64,000 bases of DNA from JACCTH01 sp036556085 (GCA_036556085.1 DATBKE010000123.1:9014-73013); one strand, 5' to 3'; counted from the stretch's first letter, positions 26,195 through 35,710 are shown. Notes: generated by a model not told the origin, from the sequence alone. Numbers and translations: made by a program.

Positions 26195-27208
26195 ATGATC
26201 ATTGTCATGCGCCGCCAAGCCAGCTCAGCCGATGTTGCCGGGGTCGTGGCGCGGCTGGCCGAGATCGGGTGCGAGGCCCACGTCTCGGCCGGACAGTTCC
26301 GGACTGTGATCGGAGCGATCGGAGATCGGGAGGTGATCTCGACGCTTCCGTGGGAAGCAATGCCCGGAGTGGAGAAGGCGGTTCCGGTCCTCAAATCCTT
26401 CCGCTTTGTCTCGCGCGACTTCCAGGAGGAGGACACCGTCATCGAAGTGGGCGAGGTCTCCCTCGGGGGCGGTTCCTTCACAGCCGTGGCAGGACCATGC
26501 GCGGTCGAGTCGCGCGAGCAGTTGCTTCGCACAGCCGAGGCCGTTTCCGCCGCCGGAGCGCGGATCTTGCGGGGCGATGCCTTCAAACCTCGCACCTCGC
26601 CCTACTCCTTTCAGGGCTTGGGCGAGGAGGGCCTCACGTATCTGGCGGAAGCGCGGGAGAAATTCGGGTTGCCCTTCGTGGCCGAGGTGCTCGACTCTCG
26701 TGACGTAGGGCTGGTCTCGTCCTACGCCGACATCATCCGCATCGGCACCCGCAACATGTCGAACTACTCGTTGCTGGCCGAAGTGGGCCGCCAACCGAAG
26801 CCGGTCATGTTGAAGCGCGGGTTCACGGCCACGCTCGAGGAATGGCTGAATGCCGCCGAGTACATCTACAAGGAAGGCAATCATCAGATCATGCTGGTGG
26901 AGCGCGGCATCCGCACGTTCGAGACCGCTTCTCGTAACACTCTCGACATCACCGCGGTTCCGCTTGTCAAGACGATGTCGCACCTGCCGATCCTGATCGA
27001 CCCTTCCCACTCGGGGGGCAGGCGGGAACTGGTCGCACCCCTCGCCCGGGCGGCGGTGGGAGCGGGAGCCGATGGGATCATGGTCGACGTCCATCCGGCT
27101 CCCGACACGGCAAAAGTCGATGGTGCCCAGGCTTTGCTTCCCAGCGAGTTCGCCGACCTGATGGAGTCCGTGCGGGCCCTCGCCGGAGTGCTCGGGCTGA
27201 AGACCTGA
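26195..27208 (+). CDS. aroF: 3-deoxy-7-phosphoheptulonate (DAHP) synthase, type I-beta
   Basis: A 337-residue enzyme that condenses phosphoenolpyruvate and erythrose-4-phosphate, the first shikimate step. ATG 26195 (MIIVM) is the family's normal start; a GTG at 26186 is in frame but less likely. The N-terminal 70 residues are the ferredoxin-like regulatory domain of Thermotoga-type DAHP synthases. The barrel shows AGPCAVESREQ, GDAFKPRTSPYSFQG, RNMSNYSLL, KRGFTATLEEW and DPSHSGGRRE. It is three bases before tyrA, forming a tyrosine/aromatic operon. Confidence 0.93.
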   Translation: MIIVMRRQASSADVAGVVARLAEIGCEAHVSAGQFRTVIGAIGDREVISTLPWEAMPGVEKAVPVLKSFRFVSRDFQEEDTVIEVGEVSLGGGSFTAVAGPCAVESREQLLRTAEAVSAAGARILRGDAFKPRTSPYSFQGLGEEGLTYLAEAREKFGLPFVAEVLDSRDVGLVSSYADIIRIGTRNMSNYSLLAEVGRQPKPVMLKRGFTATLEEWLNAAEYIYKEGNHQIMLVERGIRTFETASRNTLDITAVPLVKTMSHLPILIDPSHSGGRRELVAPLARAAVGAGADGIMVDVHPAPDTAKVDGAQALLPSEFADLMESVRALAGVLGLKT

Positions 27209-27211
27209 CAG

Positions 27212-28228
27212 ATGCCGAAGGCAGCGGTGCTGGGCACCGGACTGATCGGTGCCTCGATCGGCATCGCCCTCCGGCGTTTGGGTTGGTCGGTGGTCGGCTG
27301 GGATCCTGACGCGGCCGCGCTCCAAACTGCAGCCACCGTCGGTGCTCTTGATGAGATGCTGGCCCACGCTGCCGAGGCCGAATCGACCGACTTGATCGTG
27401 CTGGCGGGTCCGCCGGCGGCGATCGAGGAAACCCTGGCCAGCCTGAAGACCGATGTCCTCGTCACCGATGTGGCGGGGGTGAAATCCCCGCTGGTGATCG
27501 CTGGGAGCCATCTCCGTCGCTATGTGGGTGGACACCCTTTGGCTGGACGGGAAACGTCCGGCCCGGGCGGGGCCTCGGGGTCACTCTTCCGAGGGGCGAC
27601 GTGGGTATTGACCACGGATAACGCCGATCCGGCTTCTCTCGACGAGATCAGCGGACTGGTGTCAAAGCTTGGTGCCATCCCTCTGCATCTCAGCGCGGTC
27701 CAGCACGACGAGGCGGTGGCTGCCATCAGTCATCTCCCGCAGGTTTTGGCCTCGGCGCTCGTCAACCGGGTGGCCCGCGATCCGGGGGCGCTCGACCTCG
27801 CTGCCGGCGGCTTTCGCGACCTCACCCGAATCGCCCTTTCCTCCCCGGGCTGGTGGCCAGATGTCCTGGTCGAGAACAGGGAGCCCTTGGCAGCGAGGCT
27901 CCGGGAGCTGGGCGGTGACCTTCTCGCCTGGGCAGACCTCGTGGAGGAGCAGAACCGTGAACAAATCGGCGCCGCCTTGCTTTCGGCCCGAGCTGCCCGA
28001 AGCTCGTTGACTGCTCCCGTTACCTCGATCGGGGTGGTTCTCGAGGATCGTCCGGGGGAGATTGCCCGCGTTGGTCACGCCCTCGAGGTCTCTGGCGTCG
28101 ACCTGCGCGACCTCCAACTCCGCCATGCCACCCACGGTGGCGGAGGCGTGCTGACGCTTTCGGTGCGGGCAGCGGAGGTGGATCTGCTCATCACCACGCT
28201 CCGGGCGGAGGGATTCGACCTGATCTAG
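27212..28228 (+). CDS. tyrA: Prephenate dehydrogenase with C-terminal ACT domain
   Basis: A 338-residue enzyme of tyrosine synthesis. The NAD(P) fold starts at AVLGTGLIGASIGIALRRLG; GGHPLAGRETSG carries the catalytic His region, and GGFRDLTRIA the substrate helix. From about 268 an ACT-like domain (IGVVLEDRPGEIARVGHALE) suggests allosteric control by tyrosine. It follows aroF directly. The 3' end overlaps by four bases the convergent M20 hydrolase gene. Confidence 0.92.
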   Translation: MPKAAVLGTGLIGASIGIALRRLGWSVVGWDPDAAALQTAATVGALDEMLAHAAEAESTDLIVLAGPPAAIEETLASLKTDVLVTDVAGVKSPLVIAGSHLRRYVGGHPLAGRETSGPGGASGSLFRGATWVLTTDNADPASLDEISGLVSKLGAIPLHLSAVQHDEAVAAISHLPQVLASALVNRVARDPGALDLAAGGFRDLTRIALSSPGWWPDVLVENREPLAARLRELGGDLLAWADLVEEQNREQIGAALLSARAARSSLTAPVTSIGVVLEDRPGEIARVGHALEVSGVDLRDLQLRHATHGGGGVLTLSVRAAEVDLLITTLRAEGFDLI

Positions 28229-29388
28229 ATCGCGAGGAGCGATGCCATCCCGGCCAGCAGACCTACTTCGACGGCTCCTTCGTCGGCACGGAACGAGGCC
28301 GAGTGGAGGTCCACCGAGCGTTCGCCCCGGGTCTTGACTCCCAAACGCATCAAGGCTCCCGGCACTGCTTCAGTGAACGCCGAGAAGTCCTCCGCCCCCA
28401 TCGAGCTCTCCGCCTCAACGATGCTCGACACGCCGAGAGAGTGACTGACGGCTTCGCGGCAGGCGGCAACAACATCCGGATTGTTGATCACTGGAGGAAC
28501 ACCCCGGACATACTTGAACACGACCTTGGCCCCGGTGGGAGCGGCGATCTCGTGGACCAATCGCTCGATGAGACTCGGGATTTCTTCCCAGAGGCCACGG
28601 TCGAGGGTGCGGCAGGTCCCAGAAAGCTCCACTTTGGTGGGGATCACGTTCTCGGCGCTGCCTCCCGAGATCGTCCCGAACACCACCGCCTTCGGGAGAC
28701 GGGCGTCGGTGTGACGATCAATGAAACCTGGTAGCTGGGATACCAAAACCCCCGAGGCAAACACCAGATCGACCGTTCGGTGAGGTCGAGCTGTATGTCC
28801 TCCCGGACCCTCCAGCGTGACGAAAAAGCGATCGGCGGAGGCCGTTATGGGTCCCGACCGCATCCCCACCTTTCCCACCTCCAAGCTCGGGTCGCAGTGA
28901 AAGGCAACGATGGCGGCCAGCTCGTCGGCAGCCCCTTCTGCCACCATCTCTTGTCCTCCTCCTGGAAAGGCCTCCTCAGCCGGTTGGAAGACGAAGCGGA
29001 TCCGACGATCGAGCTCGAGCCGGGCCGCCACCAGGGCCAGCCCGGCACCGATGGCAGTATGAACGTCGTGGCCACACGCGTGCATGACGCCCGCAATTTC
29101 GGAACGGTGCTCCAGTCCTTCCGGCTCCTGAATGGGCAAGGCGTCGATATCGCTGCGAAAGCCGACCAGATGCTCACCCTTTCCCACCTCGACCACGAGC
29201 CCGGTGCGCGGGGTCCGGGATCGCGGTTGCAGTCCCGCTTCACTAAGACGGGTTTGGATCAGCTCGGTCGTGGCCACCTCGCGGTATGCCAGTTCCGGAC
29301 GTCGATGCAGCTGACGACGCATCTCCATCACCTCGGGGAGGAGCTCGGCGACCGCAGCCCGAACGTGACCGAAGTCGGGGGCTGTCAT
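28225..29388 (-). CDS. M20D-family amidohydrolase (IAA-Leu/N-acyl amino acid hydrolase type)
   Basis: A 387-residue metal-dependent hydrolase. Motifs: RRQLHRRPELAYRE, the metal site MHACGHDVHTAIG, FQPAEEAFPGG with the catalytic Glu, the dimerisation block GPGGHTARPHRTVD, and a C-terminal MGAEDFSAF. This is the hippurate/IAA-amino-acid hydrolase branch, cleaving N-acyl bonds of amino acids. It is cytoplasmic, as no signal is seen. Convergent with tyrA, and not obviously linked to it. Confidence 0.9.
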   Translation of the reverse strand: MTAPDFGHVRAAVAELLPEVMEMRRQLHRRPELAYREVATTELIQTRLSEAGLQPRSRTPRTGLVVEVGKGEHLVGFRSDIDALPIQEPEGLEHRSEIAGVMHACGHDVHTAIGAGLALVAARLELDRRIRFVFQPAEEAFPGGGQEMVAEGAADELAAIVAFHCDPSLEVGKVGMRSGPITASADRFFVTLEGPGGHTARPHRTVDLVFASGVLVSQLPGFIDRHTDARLPKAVVFGTISGGSAENVIPTKVELSGTCRTLDRGLWEEIPSLIERLVHEIAAPTGAKVVFKYVRGVPPVINNPDVVAACREAVSHSLGVSSIVEAESSMGAEDFSAFTEAVPGALMRLGVKTRGERSVDLHSASFRADEGAVEVGLLAGMASLLAI

Positions 29389-29414
29389 CTGGCGGGGAGG
29401 TTAGCTCAGGGGGG

Positions 29415-32207
29415 TTAGTCCTCGAAGAAGGACTTCTCGAAGAGCCGGCGTGACCGACGGGTCATAGCTCGATACTCCTCTCGCAACTCGCCCCGATGGC
29501 GATACCCGAGTGAGCGCGCCAAGCGGGAGAGCACGGACCCGTCAATCGGGAGAGCATCGTGGGGCGTAGCCGTCTGCAGGTAGAGACGGTTTCGGATCCT
29601 TGAGCATAGGCGGTAGGTCGCTTGCAGGTGGTCGGCGTCGGATGCGGAGAGAACGCCTTCGTCGCTTAGGGCATCGAGCGCCTCCAAAGTGGAGGTCGTC
29701 TGCAGATGTGGCTTCCCCCGCCCGATGCGAAGTTGCCAGAGCTGGACCAGAAACTCGATATCCGAAAGGCCCCCAGGTCCGAGCTTGAGATGGAACTCGG
29801 GATTCCGAGGGAGCCGTTCCTTCTCGATCCTCGCCTTCACGTGGCGCACCGCCCGCACTGCCTCGGTTCCGATCGCAAACGGAAAGGCGTATTCCTCCCT
29901 GATGGCCGAAAATTCTGAGGTCAACGCCGTCGGTCCCGCCACTGGACGGGCTTTGATCAGAGCGATTCGCTCCCAGGGCTCGGCACGCAACTCGTAATAC
30001 AGACGGAAGGCCTCCAGGCTGCGGACCAGGGCACCCTTCCGGCCTTCTGGGCGCAGGTCGGGGTCGACCTGGTACGTCACGCCATCGGACGTGGGCTGGC
30101 TGAGGACTGCCGCGAACTCGGTGGCCACCCGCAGGCTCTCCAATGCTTCCTCGCCGGGGGGACCGACGTACATCAGATCGAGGTCGGAGGAGTATCCGAG
30201 CTCGTGGCCGCCCCACTTTCCCATCGCCACCACCGCCAGGTCGGCAGGGCGATCGAGGCTCTCCTGGGCAGTCCAGAGGGCGGCGCTGGTCGCGGCATCT
30301 GCGGTGTCGGAGAGGGACGAGGACACTGTCTCAACATCGGCCAGCTCGAGCAGATCGGCCGCCGCCACGCGAAGCACGCGGCGGCGCACGAAACGGCGCA
30401 GCGAGCCCATCCGGGCCTCGGTTCCGTCGCGGAGCTTCATCCGGTCGAGGGCGACGGCGGTGACGGCTTCGCCATGGGGGAGATCGGTGAGGAGCCGATC
30501 GTCGGCCAAACGAGGCAGGAATTCAGGGAGCCGGTCAAGGAAGCGGCCGATCAATCTCGACGATCCCAGCAAGTGGCAAAGCCGCTGGGCGGCGACGGGC
30601 CGGTCCCTGACTGTCCCGGTCAACTCGGCTTGATCGGGACTGGCCTCAACCAGCTTCACCAGCTGGTTGAGACCGAGGTCGGGATCAGGGGAGTCGGCCA
30701 GCCAGTCGAGCATCAATGGCAGCAGTTGCTGCATCATCGCCGAACGCCGCGAGAGGCCGGCAGTGAGAGTCTCGAAGGCGTTGGCGGCTCCGGGCACGTC
30801 GACGAAGCCCAATGCCTCCAGGCGCTCTTTGGCCTTGCTGCGGTCGAGGCCCAGGGCGGAGGCTGAAGAGAAGGCTTCGAGCAGAGGTCGGTAATAGAGC
30901 GCTTCATGGAGCTCTCGCACTCGCCGGCGGTGGAATGCGAGGTTGTCATTGAATTGCTCCACCGCGGTCCGCGCCGCCGCTCGATATCCCAGCGAGAGCG
31001 ACAGCGGCTCCCTGTCGATAGGAATGCGATGGGTTTGGCTCATCTGCCAGAGCTGAAGCCGGTGTTCGACGGTGCGCAGGAATCGATAGGAGTCGGCCAG
31101 GGCGTCTGCGTCGTCGGCACGGACATAGTCGCCGGCAGACAGGGCCGTCAACGCTTCGAGCGTGCCCGGCACTCGCAAGCTGTGATCGGCCCGGCCGTGA
31201 ATCAGCTGCAGGAGCTGGACAGTGAATTCGACGTCACGGATGCCACCGGGGGCTCTTTTGATGTCATCGGGATGGGCCTCCTCCTCGGCGCGCTGCTTGA
31301 GCTGTCGAAGTTCTCGAACCGCATCGGGCGCCAGCTCTTCGGGCCAGACGAATCCGGACATCGTGGTTATGAAGCTCTCCCCGAGTTGGCGGTCACCGGC
31401 GGCAGCCCGGGCCTTGAGCAGCGCTTGTGACTCCCAAGGCTCTCCCCATTTTTCGTAGTACGACCGATACCCCTCGAGAGTGCGCACCAATGGCCCGGTC
31501 GATCCTTCCGGCCGAAGCCCGGCATCGACGCGAAAAGCGATTCCTTCAGAGGTGGGAGCGGCCAGAGCTTCGATGAACCCGGTGGCGACGCGGAGGGCAA
31601 GCCGGCGATCTCGCTCCGGCTCTTCACGTTGTTCATAAACGAAGACGAGATCGATGTCCGAGGCGTAATTGAGCTCCCGGCCTCCCCACTTGCCGAGGGC
31701 TATTACCGCGATTGGCGGGAGCGACTGGTCGGGCTGGCGTCTGCCGACTTCGTTGGTGGCGGTCTGCAAAGCAAGTGAAGCTGCCGAATCGGCGACTTCG
31801 GTCAAACGAACCGTGGTCGCTTCCAGTCCGGCGCCATTGGCCAAATCGTCTCGGGCAATGGCGACGAGGCTCCTCTGCACGAGCACCCGCGGGTCTGCGG
31901 AGTGGCTCGTACCGGCATCTAACCACTCGGGATGACGCAGCAATGCCTCCCAGAGTCCGCGGCTCGCGGCGGCGAGAGCTACGAGTGAAGGGGCGTCGGC
32001 CGAAGCGGGGTCAAAGTGCGTTCGCTCGGCCAAAGCGAGCAGTCGATTCAATGTTCCCGTGGGATCAGGGCCCGAGATCACAATGCGGAGAATCTCCTCG
32101 GCCGCAGGTGTCACTTCGCCGTCGACGATCCAGCCCAGTGCTTCGAGACGGGGCTGCTGCTCGGCGCCGACGCCGAGGCGGGCTGGTGACCGCATCCGAT
32201 GTGGCAT
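29415..32207 (-). CDS. glnE: Glutamine synthetase adenylyltransferase / adenylyl-removing enzyme
   Basis: A 930-residue bifunctional regulator of glutamine synthetase, with two nucleotidyltransferase domains. The first carries KWGGRELNYASDIDLVFVYE near 180; the second KWGGHELGYSSDLDLMYVG near 672; the G...SDxDL pattern is the Mg-nucleotide site. A GlnD_UR_UTase-like helical segment follows each. The length is normal. ATG 32207 starts the gene 38 bases from divergent nadE, so both promoters must share this short gap or lie in coding sequence. Confidence 0.95.
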   Translation of the reverse strand: MPHRMRSPARLGVGAEQQPRLEALGWIVDGEVTPAAEEILRIVISGPDPTGTLNRLLALAERTHFDPASADAPSLVALAAASRGLWEALLRHPEWLDAGTSHSADPRVLVQRSLVAIARDDLANGAGLEATTVRLTEVADSAASLALQTATNEVGRRQPDQSLPPIAVIALGKWGGRELNYASDIDLVFVYEQREEPERDRRLALRVATGFIEALAAPTSEGIAFRVDAGLRPEGSTGPLVRTLEGYRSYYEKWGEPWESQALLKARAAAGDRQLGESFITTMSGFVWPEELAPDAVRELRQLKQRAEEEAHPDDIKRAPGGIRDVEFTVQLLQLIHGRADHSLRVPGTLEALTALSAGDYVRADDADALADSYRFLRTVEHRLQLWQMSQTHRIPIDREPLSLSLGYRAAARTAVEQFNDNLAFHRRRVRELHEALYYRPLLEAFSSASALGLDRSKAKERLEALGFVDVPGAANAFETLTAGLSRRSAMMQQLLPLMLDWLADSPDPDLGLNQLVKLVEASPDQAELTGTVRDRPVAAQRLCHLLGSSRLIGRFLDRLPEFLPRLADDRLLTDLPHGEAVTAVALDRMKLRDGTEARMGSLRRFVRRRVLRVAAADLLELADVETVSSSLSDTADAATSAALWTAQESLDRPADLAVVAMGKWGGHELGYSSDLDLMYVGPPGEEALESLRVATEFAAVLSQPTSDGVTYQVDPDLRPEGRKGALVRSLEAFRLYYELRAEPWERIALIKARPVAGPTALTSEFSAIREEYAFPFAIGTEAVRAVRHVKARIEKERLPRNPEFHLKLGPGGLSDIEFLVQLWQLRIGRGKPHLQTTSTLEALDALSDEGVLSASDADHLQATYRLCSRIRNRLYLQTATPHDALPIDGSVLSRLARSLGYRHRGELREEYRAMTRRSRRLFEKSFFED

Positions 32208-32245
32208 CTACTCGTTCCCCATCATGCCGTAGTCTCAGAAACTGC

Positions 32246-33883
32246 ATGCGAATCGCCGGTGCCCAGGTCAACCTTCGTGTCGGAGATTTGGACGGCAACG
32301 AGGAACTCATCTCCGACTGCATGGCGTGGGCCGAAGAGGGAGGGGCGGATGTCCTTCTGCTCCCCGAACTCGCCGTAACGGGATACCCGCCCGAGGACCT
32401 GGTTCTGCGGATGGCATTTGTCGAGGACAACCTCGACGTCATCCGACGTCTCGCCGCTCGCTCCGGTAGGTGCACCAGCGTCGTTGGATTTGTCGACCTC
32501 GGCTCAGGGGGCGTGGGAAGCGGGGGAGCGGACGCGGCTCGGCGCAGTGTCTACAACGCCGCGGCCGTTCTCCAGGGTGGGGAGTGGCGGGCTACCTATC
32601 ACAAGATCCTCCTCCCCAACTACGGAGTCTTCGACGAGGATCGCTACTTCCTGGTGGGCCAGAAGCCGGATTTCGTCTGGGACATTGCGGGCGTACGAGC
32701 TGGGATTTCAATTTGCGAAGACATCTGGGTTCCCGACGGACCTCCCCTTCAACAAGCCCGAGCCGGCGCCCGGATTCTTCTCAACATCAATGGCTCTCCT
32801 TATCACTACGGCAAGGCTCACGAGCGGGAGTCGATGCTGGCTGCAAGGGCGAAGGCGTCGGGGGTTCCGGTGGTCTATCTGAACCTTGTCGGAGGTCAGG
32901 ACGAGCTGGTTTTCGACGGCTGTTCGGTAGTAATCGATCAGCGTGGAGTTGTTATCCACCGATCTCCGCAGTTCGCGGAGGATCGATTCTTCCTCGACCT
33001 CGATGACGACCTCACCGGCCGGGGAACAGTGGCGCCGCTCTTGGATGCGGAAGAGGAGGTGTACCGGGCGTTGCAGCTCGGCCTGACCGACTACGTCCGC
33101 CGGAACGGCTTTGATCGAGTGGTGATCGGCCTTTCGGGGGGGATCGACTCGGCTTTGACCGCGGCCATTGCCACTGATGCTCTCGGTTCCGATGGTGTGT
33201 GGGGGGTAGCGATGCCGACGAAATTCAGCTCCGATCATTCGATCAGCGACGCTGTCGATCTCGCCAAGCGATTGGGAATCCAGTTTGATGTTGTGCCGAT
33301 CCAGTCAGTCTTTGACGATTACCTCAACGTTCTCAATCCGCTATTCGGTGACGAGCCCTTCGGCGTAGCCGAGGAAAATCTTCAGGCTCGCATCCGGGGG
33401 GCCATGCTGATGGCTATCTCGAATCGGTTCGGACCGATGGTGGTGGCCACCGGGAACAAATCTGAGATGGCTGTCGGCTACTCCACCATTTATGGCGACA
33501 TGGTCGGGGGCTTTTCAGTCCTCAAGGACGTTTTCAAGACCACCGTCTACAACCTCGCCCGTTGGCGAAACCTGGCGAGCGAGGTGATTCCACCCAGCAG
33601 CATCGACAAGCCGCCTTCTGCCGAGCTTCGGCCCAACCAGAAGGACTCGGACAGCCTCCCGCCCTACGAGCAACTGGACCCGATCCTCCGGCTCTATATC
33701 GAAGATGATCGTGGAGTCGAAGACATCATCGCAGCCGGCCATGACCAAGACATCGTTCGTCGCATCACCCGGCTGGTCGACCGTAACGAGTACAAGCGAC
33801 GCCAGGCGGCGCCTGGAGTCAAGATCACCACCAAGGCGTTTGGGCGTGATCGTCGCCTCCCTATCACCAACGGTTATAGATGA
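32246..33883 (+). CDS. nadE: Glutamine-dependent NAD+ synthetase
   Basis: A 545-residue two-domain enzyme making NAD from deamido-NAD and glutamine. The N-terminal glutaminase (nitrilase fold) has Glu in LLLPELAVTGYPPED, Lys in YHKILLPNYGVFDE and Cys in GISICEDIW. The C-terminal synthetase has the PP-loop GLSGGIDSALTAAIA near 290, and GNKSEMAVGYSTIYGDM. ATG 32246 (MRIAGAQVNL) is the family start; the frame is open far upstream only because it is antisense to glnE. Its stop overlaps the next start by four bases. Confidence 0.95.
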   Translation: MRIAGAQVNLRVGDLDGNEELISDCMAWAEEGGADVLLLPELAVTGYPPEDLVLRMAFVEDNLDVIRRLAARSGRCTSVVGFVDLGSGGVGSGGADAARRSVYNAAAVLQGGEWRATYHKILLPNYGVFDEDRYFLVGQKPDFVWDIAGVRAGISICEDIWVPDGPPLQQARAGARILLNINGSPYHYGKAHERESMLAARAKASGVPVVYLNLVGGQDELVFDGCSVVIDQRGVVIHRSPQFAEDRFFLDLDDDLTGRGTVAPLLDAEEEVYRALQLGLTDYVRRNGFDRVVIGLSGGIDSALTAAIATDALGSDGVWGVAMPTKFSSDHSISDAVDLAKRLGIQFDVVPIQSVFDDYLNVLNPLFGDEPFGVAEENLQARIRGAMLMAISNRFGPMVVATGNKSEMAVGYSTIYGDMVGGFSVLKDVFKTTVYNLARWRNLASEVIPPSSIDKPPSAELRPNQKDSDSLPPYEQLDPILRLYIEDDRGVEDIIAAGHDQDIVRRITRLVDRNEYKRRQAAPGVKITTKAFGRDRRLPITNGYR

Positions 33884-34689
33884 CGGCGTTGATCGATGGG
33901 GTCCGCCAGGAAGCGATCTCGGTCTTCGACGAGGGTCTGCTCCGAGGCGATGGCTGCTTTGAAGCGATTCGGTCTTATGCAGGCTCCCCTTTCGCCTTCA
34001 CTCCTCACTACGAGCGCCTGGCCCGGTCGGCGGTGGCACTCGAGATCCCTTGCCCGCCGGAGCCACAATTGCGAGCCTGGGTAGAGGAGATGGCGGGCGA
34101 GGGCAGCGACTGCATTGTCCGGATAATCCTCACCCGGGGCTCGGCTGGTCGTCTCCCCAGTCGATGCGTCGTGATCTGGCAGCCGTTAGCACCCGCAGCC
34201 GCCGAGCTGCGACTACTTCCAGTGGCTGCCCCGTGGCACCCGGGGGGACAGCATTGGGAGCTAACCGGTGTCAAGACGATCTCGTACGCTCCCAACATGG
34301 CTGCCAGCCGAGTGGCGCGCTCTGGCGGCTTCGATGATGCCCTCCTCATATCAAGGGACGGATTCGTCCTGGAAGGACCAACGTTCGGGGTGGCTTGGAC
34401 TCGCAACGGTGTGATCGAGACTCCCTCGCTCGACCTTGGAATCCTCGACTCCGTCACCAGCCGCCTTCTCCTCAGTGCAGCCGTTGCCGATGGTCAACGA
34501 GTCGTTAACGGGAGATTTTCCCTCTCGGAAATGGCGGATGCGAGCGAAGTGGTCGCCATGTCGACGGTCAAGGAAGTTACTGCGGTCGTAACCGTCGGTG
34601 AGAGCCGGTATTCCCCGGGTGACCTGACTGAATACCTGCGAAGCTTGTATCGGGATCTGGTCAAGCAAAACGAAAGGGTGCGAACCTGA
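33880..34689 (+). CDS. Class IV PLP aminotransferase (PabC/IlvE-like)
   Basis: A 269-residue fold-type IV enzyme. RGDGCFEAIRSYAG near 24-37 and the PLP lysine in TGVKTISYAPNMAA near 130 identify the family; EGPTFGVAW and MSTVKEVTAVV close the site. Aminodeoxychorismate lyase (PabC, folate), D-amino acid or branched-chain aminotransferase are all possible; size and position point to PabC. It is coupled to nadE by an ATGA overlap. The last 19 bases form part of a terminator that serves the opposite strand. Confidence 0.8.
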   Translation: MTALIDGVRQEAISVFDEGLLRGDGCFEAIRSYAGSPFAFTPHYERLARSAVALEIPCPPEPQLRAWVEEMAGEGSDCIVRIILTRGSAGRLPSRCVVIWQPLAPAAAELRLLPVAAPWHPGGQHWELTGVKTISYAPNMAASRVARSGGFDDALLISRDGFVLEGPTFGVAWTRNGVIETPSLDLGILDSVTSRLLLSAAVADGQRVVNGRFSLSEMADASEVVAMSTVKEVTAVVTVGESRYSPGDLTEYLRSLYRDLVKQNERVRT

Positions 34690-34704
34690 GTTCACACCCT
34701 TTCG
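34671..34704 (-). terminator. Intrinsic terminator of the CsbD operon, overlapping the convergent gene's end
   Basis: CGAAAGGGTG (34671-34680) pairs with CACCCTTTCG (34695-34704), and GAAC (34682-34685) with GTTC (34690-34693), around a CTGA loop. On the minus strand the hairpin is followed at once by TTTTGC, so it is a rho-independent terminator for the csbD transcript. It begins 16 bases past the csbD stop. The first arm lies inside the last codons of the class IV aminotransferase gene. Confidence 0.8.
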
Positions 34705-34719
34705 TCGAGGAGAAATTCT

Positions 34720-34947
34720 CTACGAGAACCAGTCGCGGAGCTTGCGCTCTATGGCGTCCGTGGTCTCGCCAGTCTTCTCCTTGATTTTGCCGACGAGCTG
34801 GTCCCAGTTGCCGTGGGTCTCATCGAGGTCATCATCTGTGATCTCGCCCCAGGTCTCCCGAATCTTGCCCCGGGCCTGGTCCCAGCGTCCTTCGTCAATC
34901 ATCTGGCCGCTCCAGTCTCCGGTGCGGCTCATGGCATCGCGATCCAT
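34720..34947 (-). CDS. CsbD-family stress protein
   Basis: A 75-residue hydrophilic protein of the CsbD family, general-stress proteins under SigB in Bacillus. The core GRWDQARGKIRETWGEIT, then GNWDQLVGKIKEKTGETTD, shows two copies of the W-Q-x-x-GK-I-x-E unit. ATG 34947 follows GGAAGGAGA. It is the second gene after a small membrane protein and shares that gene's SigB/F-like promoter at 35210-35236. Molecular role unknown. Confidence 0.9.
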   Translation of the reverse strand: MDRDAMSRTGDWSGQMIDEGRWDQARGKIRETWGEITDDDLDETHGNWDQLVGKIKEKTGETTDAIERKLRDWFS

Positions 34948-34971
34948 GATGTCTCCTTCCCCCTGTGGGTC

Positions 34972-35175
34972 TTAGTTGGTCGTAGCCGGGACGCTGACAT
35001 TGACGTCAACGGTTCCAGTGACGCCGTCGTCACCGCCACCAACGTCGTTGTTAGCGAAAAACCAAATAGCCAACAAAATCACCAACACGGCGACAATTCC
35101 AGCCACCAGGGCACCACTCGAGCGCCCGTCATTGTTGGTCACGATGACTTCTCTGTCTGTACTTCTATCTGTCAC
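34972..35175 (-). CDS. Small single-pass membrane protein
   Basis: A 67-residue protein: a charged N-terminus (TDRSTDREVIV), one membrane helix (GALVAGIVAVLVILLAIWFF) at about 21-40, and an acidic/Gly tail (VGGGDDG) with a beta-like VTGTVDVNVSV end. An AAAGGAG site precedes the start. It lies 24 bases before csbD, and a near-perfect SigB/F promoter lies 35 bases upstream, so it belongs to the same stress regulon. No family recognised. Confidence 0.75.
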   Translation of the reverse strand: MTDRSTDREVIVTNNDGRSSGALVAGIVAVLVILLAIWFFANNDVGGGDDGVTGTVDVNVSVPATTN

Positions 35176-35209
35176 AACTGACTCCTTTGGTCGGTTGATT
35201 CATCCGTCA

Positions 35210-35236
35210 ATACCCTCGGCCCCCGTGGCCGTAAAC
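35210..35236 (-). promoter_or_regulatory. SigB/SigF-type promoter of the membrane protein-csbD operon
   Basis: On the minus strand the sequence reads GTTT (35236-35233), a 17-base spacer, then GGGTAT (35215-35210). This matches the SigB/SigF consensus GTTT-N14-17-GGGTAT exactly. The -10 is about 35 bases before the start at 35175. The sigma factor gene at 35711-36742 is the obvious candidate to read it. Confidence 0.75.
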
Positions 35237-35315
35237 AACGAATCGCTGCCTTCGCGAAGGGGTTTGGGCCAGAGCTAGGATCGATCGTTCGTGCTCTCGT
35301 CAACGGAAGAACTCC

Positions 35316-35648
35316 ATGGCATTCCAGGTTGCCGTTGAGAACTACAACGGAAAGGCACTACTGCGGGCCCAGGGCGAAATCGATCTGGCGACCGTAGACC
35401 TGCTTGATATGGCCGTCGGAAATGCCCTCCAGGACGGATTCAGTCACGTCGTGATCGACATGACTCAGGTCTCATTCATGGACTCGACCGGCATCCGCAG
35501 TCTTCTCACCAACTCCGAGCAGGTGAGCGAAGCCGGTGGGACGATGTCAATCGTGCTCTCCGGTGGACCGGTGGCGCGTACGCTGTCCGTCACTGGAGTG
35601 GATTCTCTTTTAAGCATTTACGACTCCGTCTCGGAGGCGACTGCCTGA
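35316..35648 (+). CDS. STAS-domain anti-sigma factor antagonist (RsbV-like)
   Basis: A 110-residue single STAS domain. The helix cap after strand 3 reads FMDSTGIRSLL, with S57 in D-S-T-G the expected phosphorylation site for an RsbW-type kinase. When dephosphorylated it should bind the kinase and free the sigma factor. It is the first gene of the plus-strand stress operon; its stop overlaps the likely beginning of the sigma gene's reading frame. The kinase at 36797 and the phosphatase at 37156 are the probable partners. Confidence 0.9.
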   Translation: MAFQVAVENYNGKALLRAQGEIDLATVDLLDMAVGNALQDGFSHVVIDMTQVSFMDSTGIRSLLTNSEQVSEAGGTMSIVLSGGPVARTLSVTGVDSLLSIYDSVSEATA

Positions 35649-35710
35649 GCCATCTCGTTCGGCCGGCGATCCTTCACGAACTGCCGGTCAGGCGGGAAAC
35701 CGCGCAGTGG

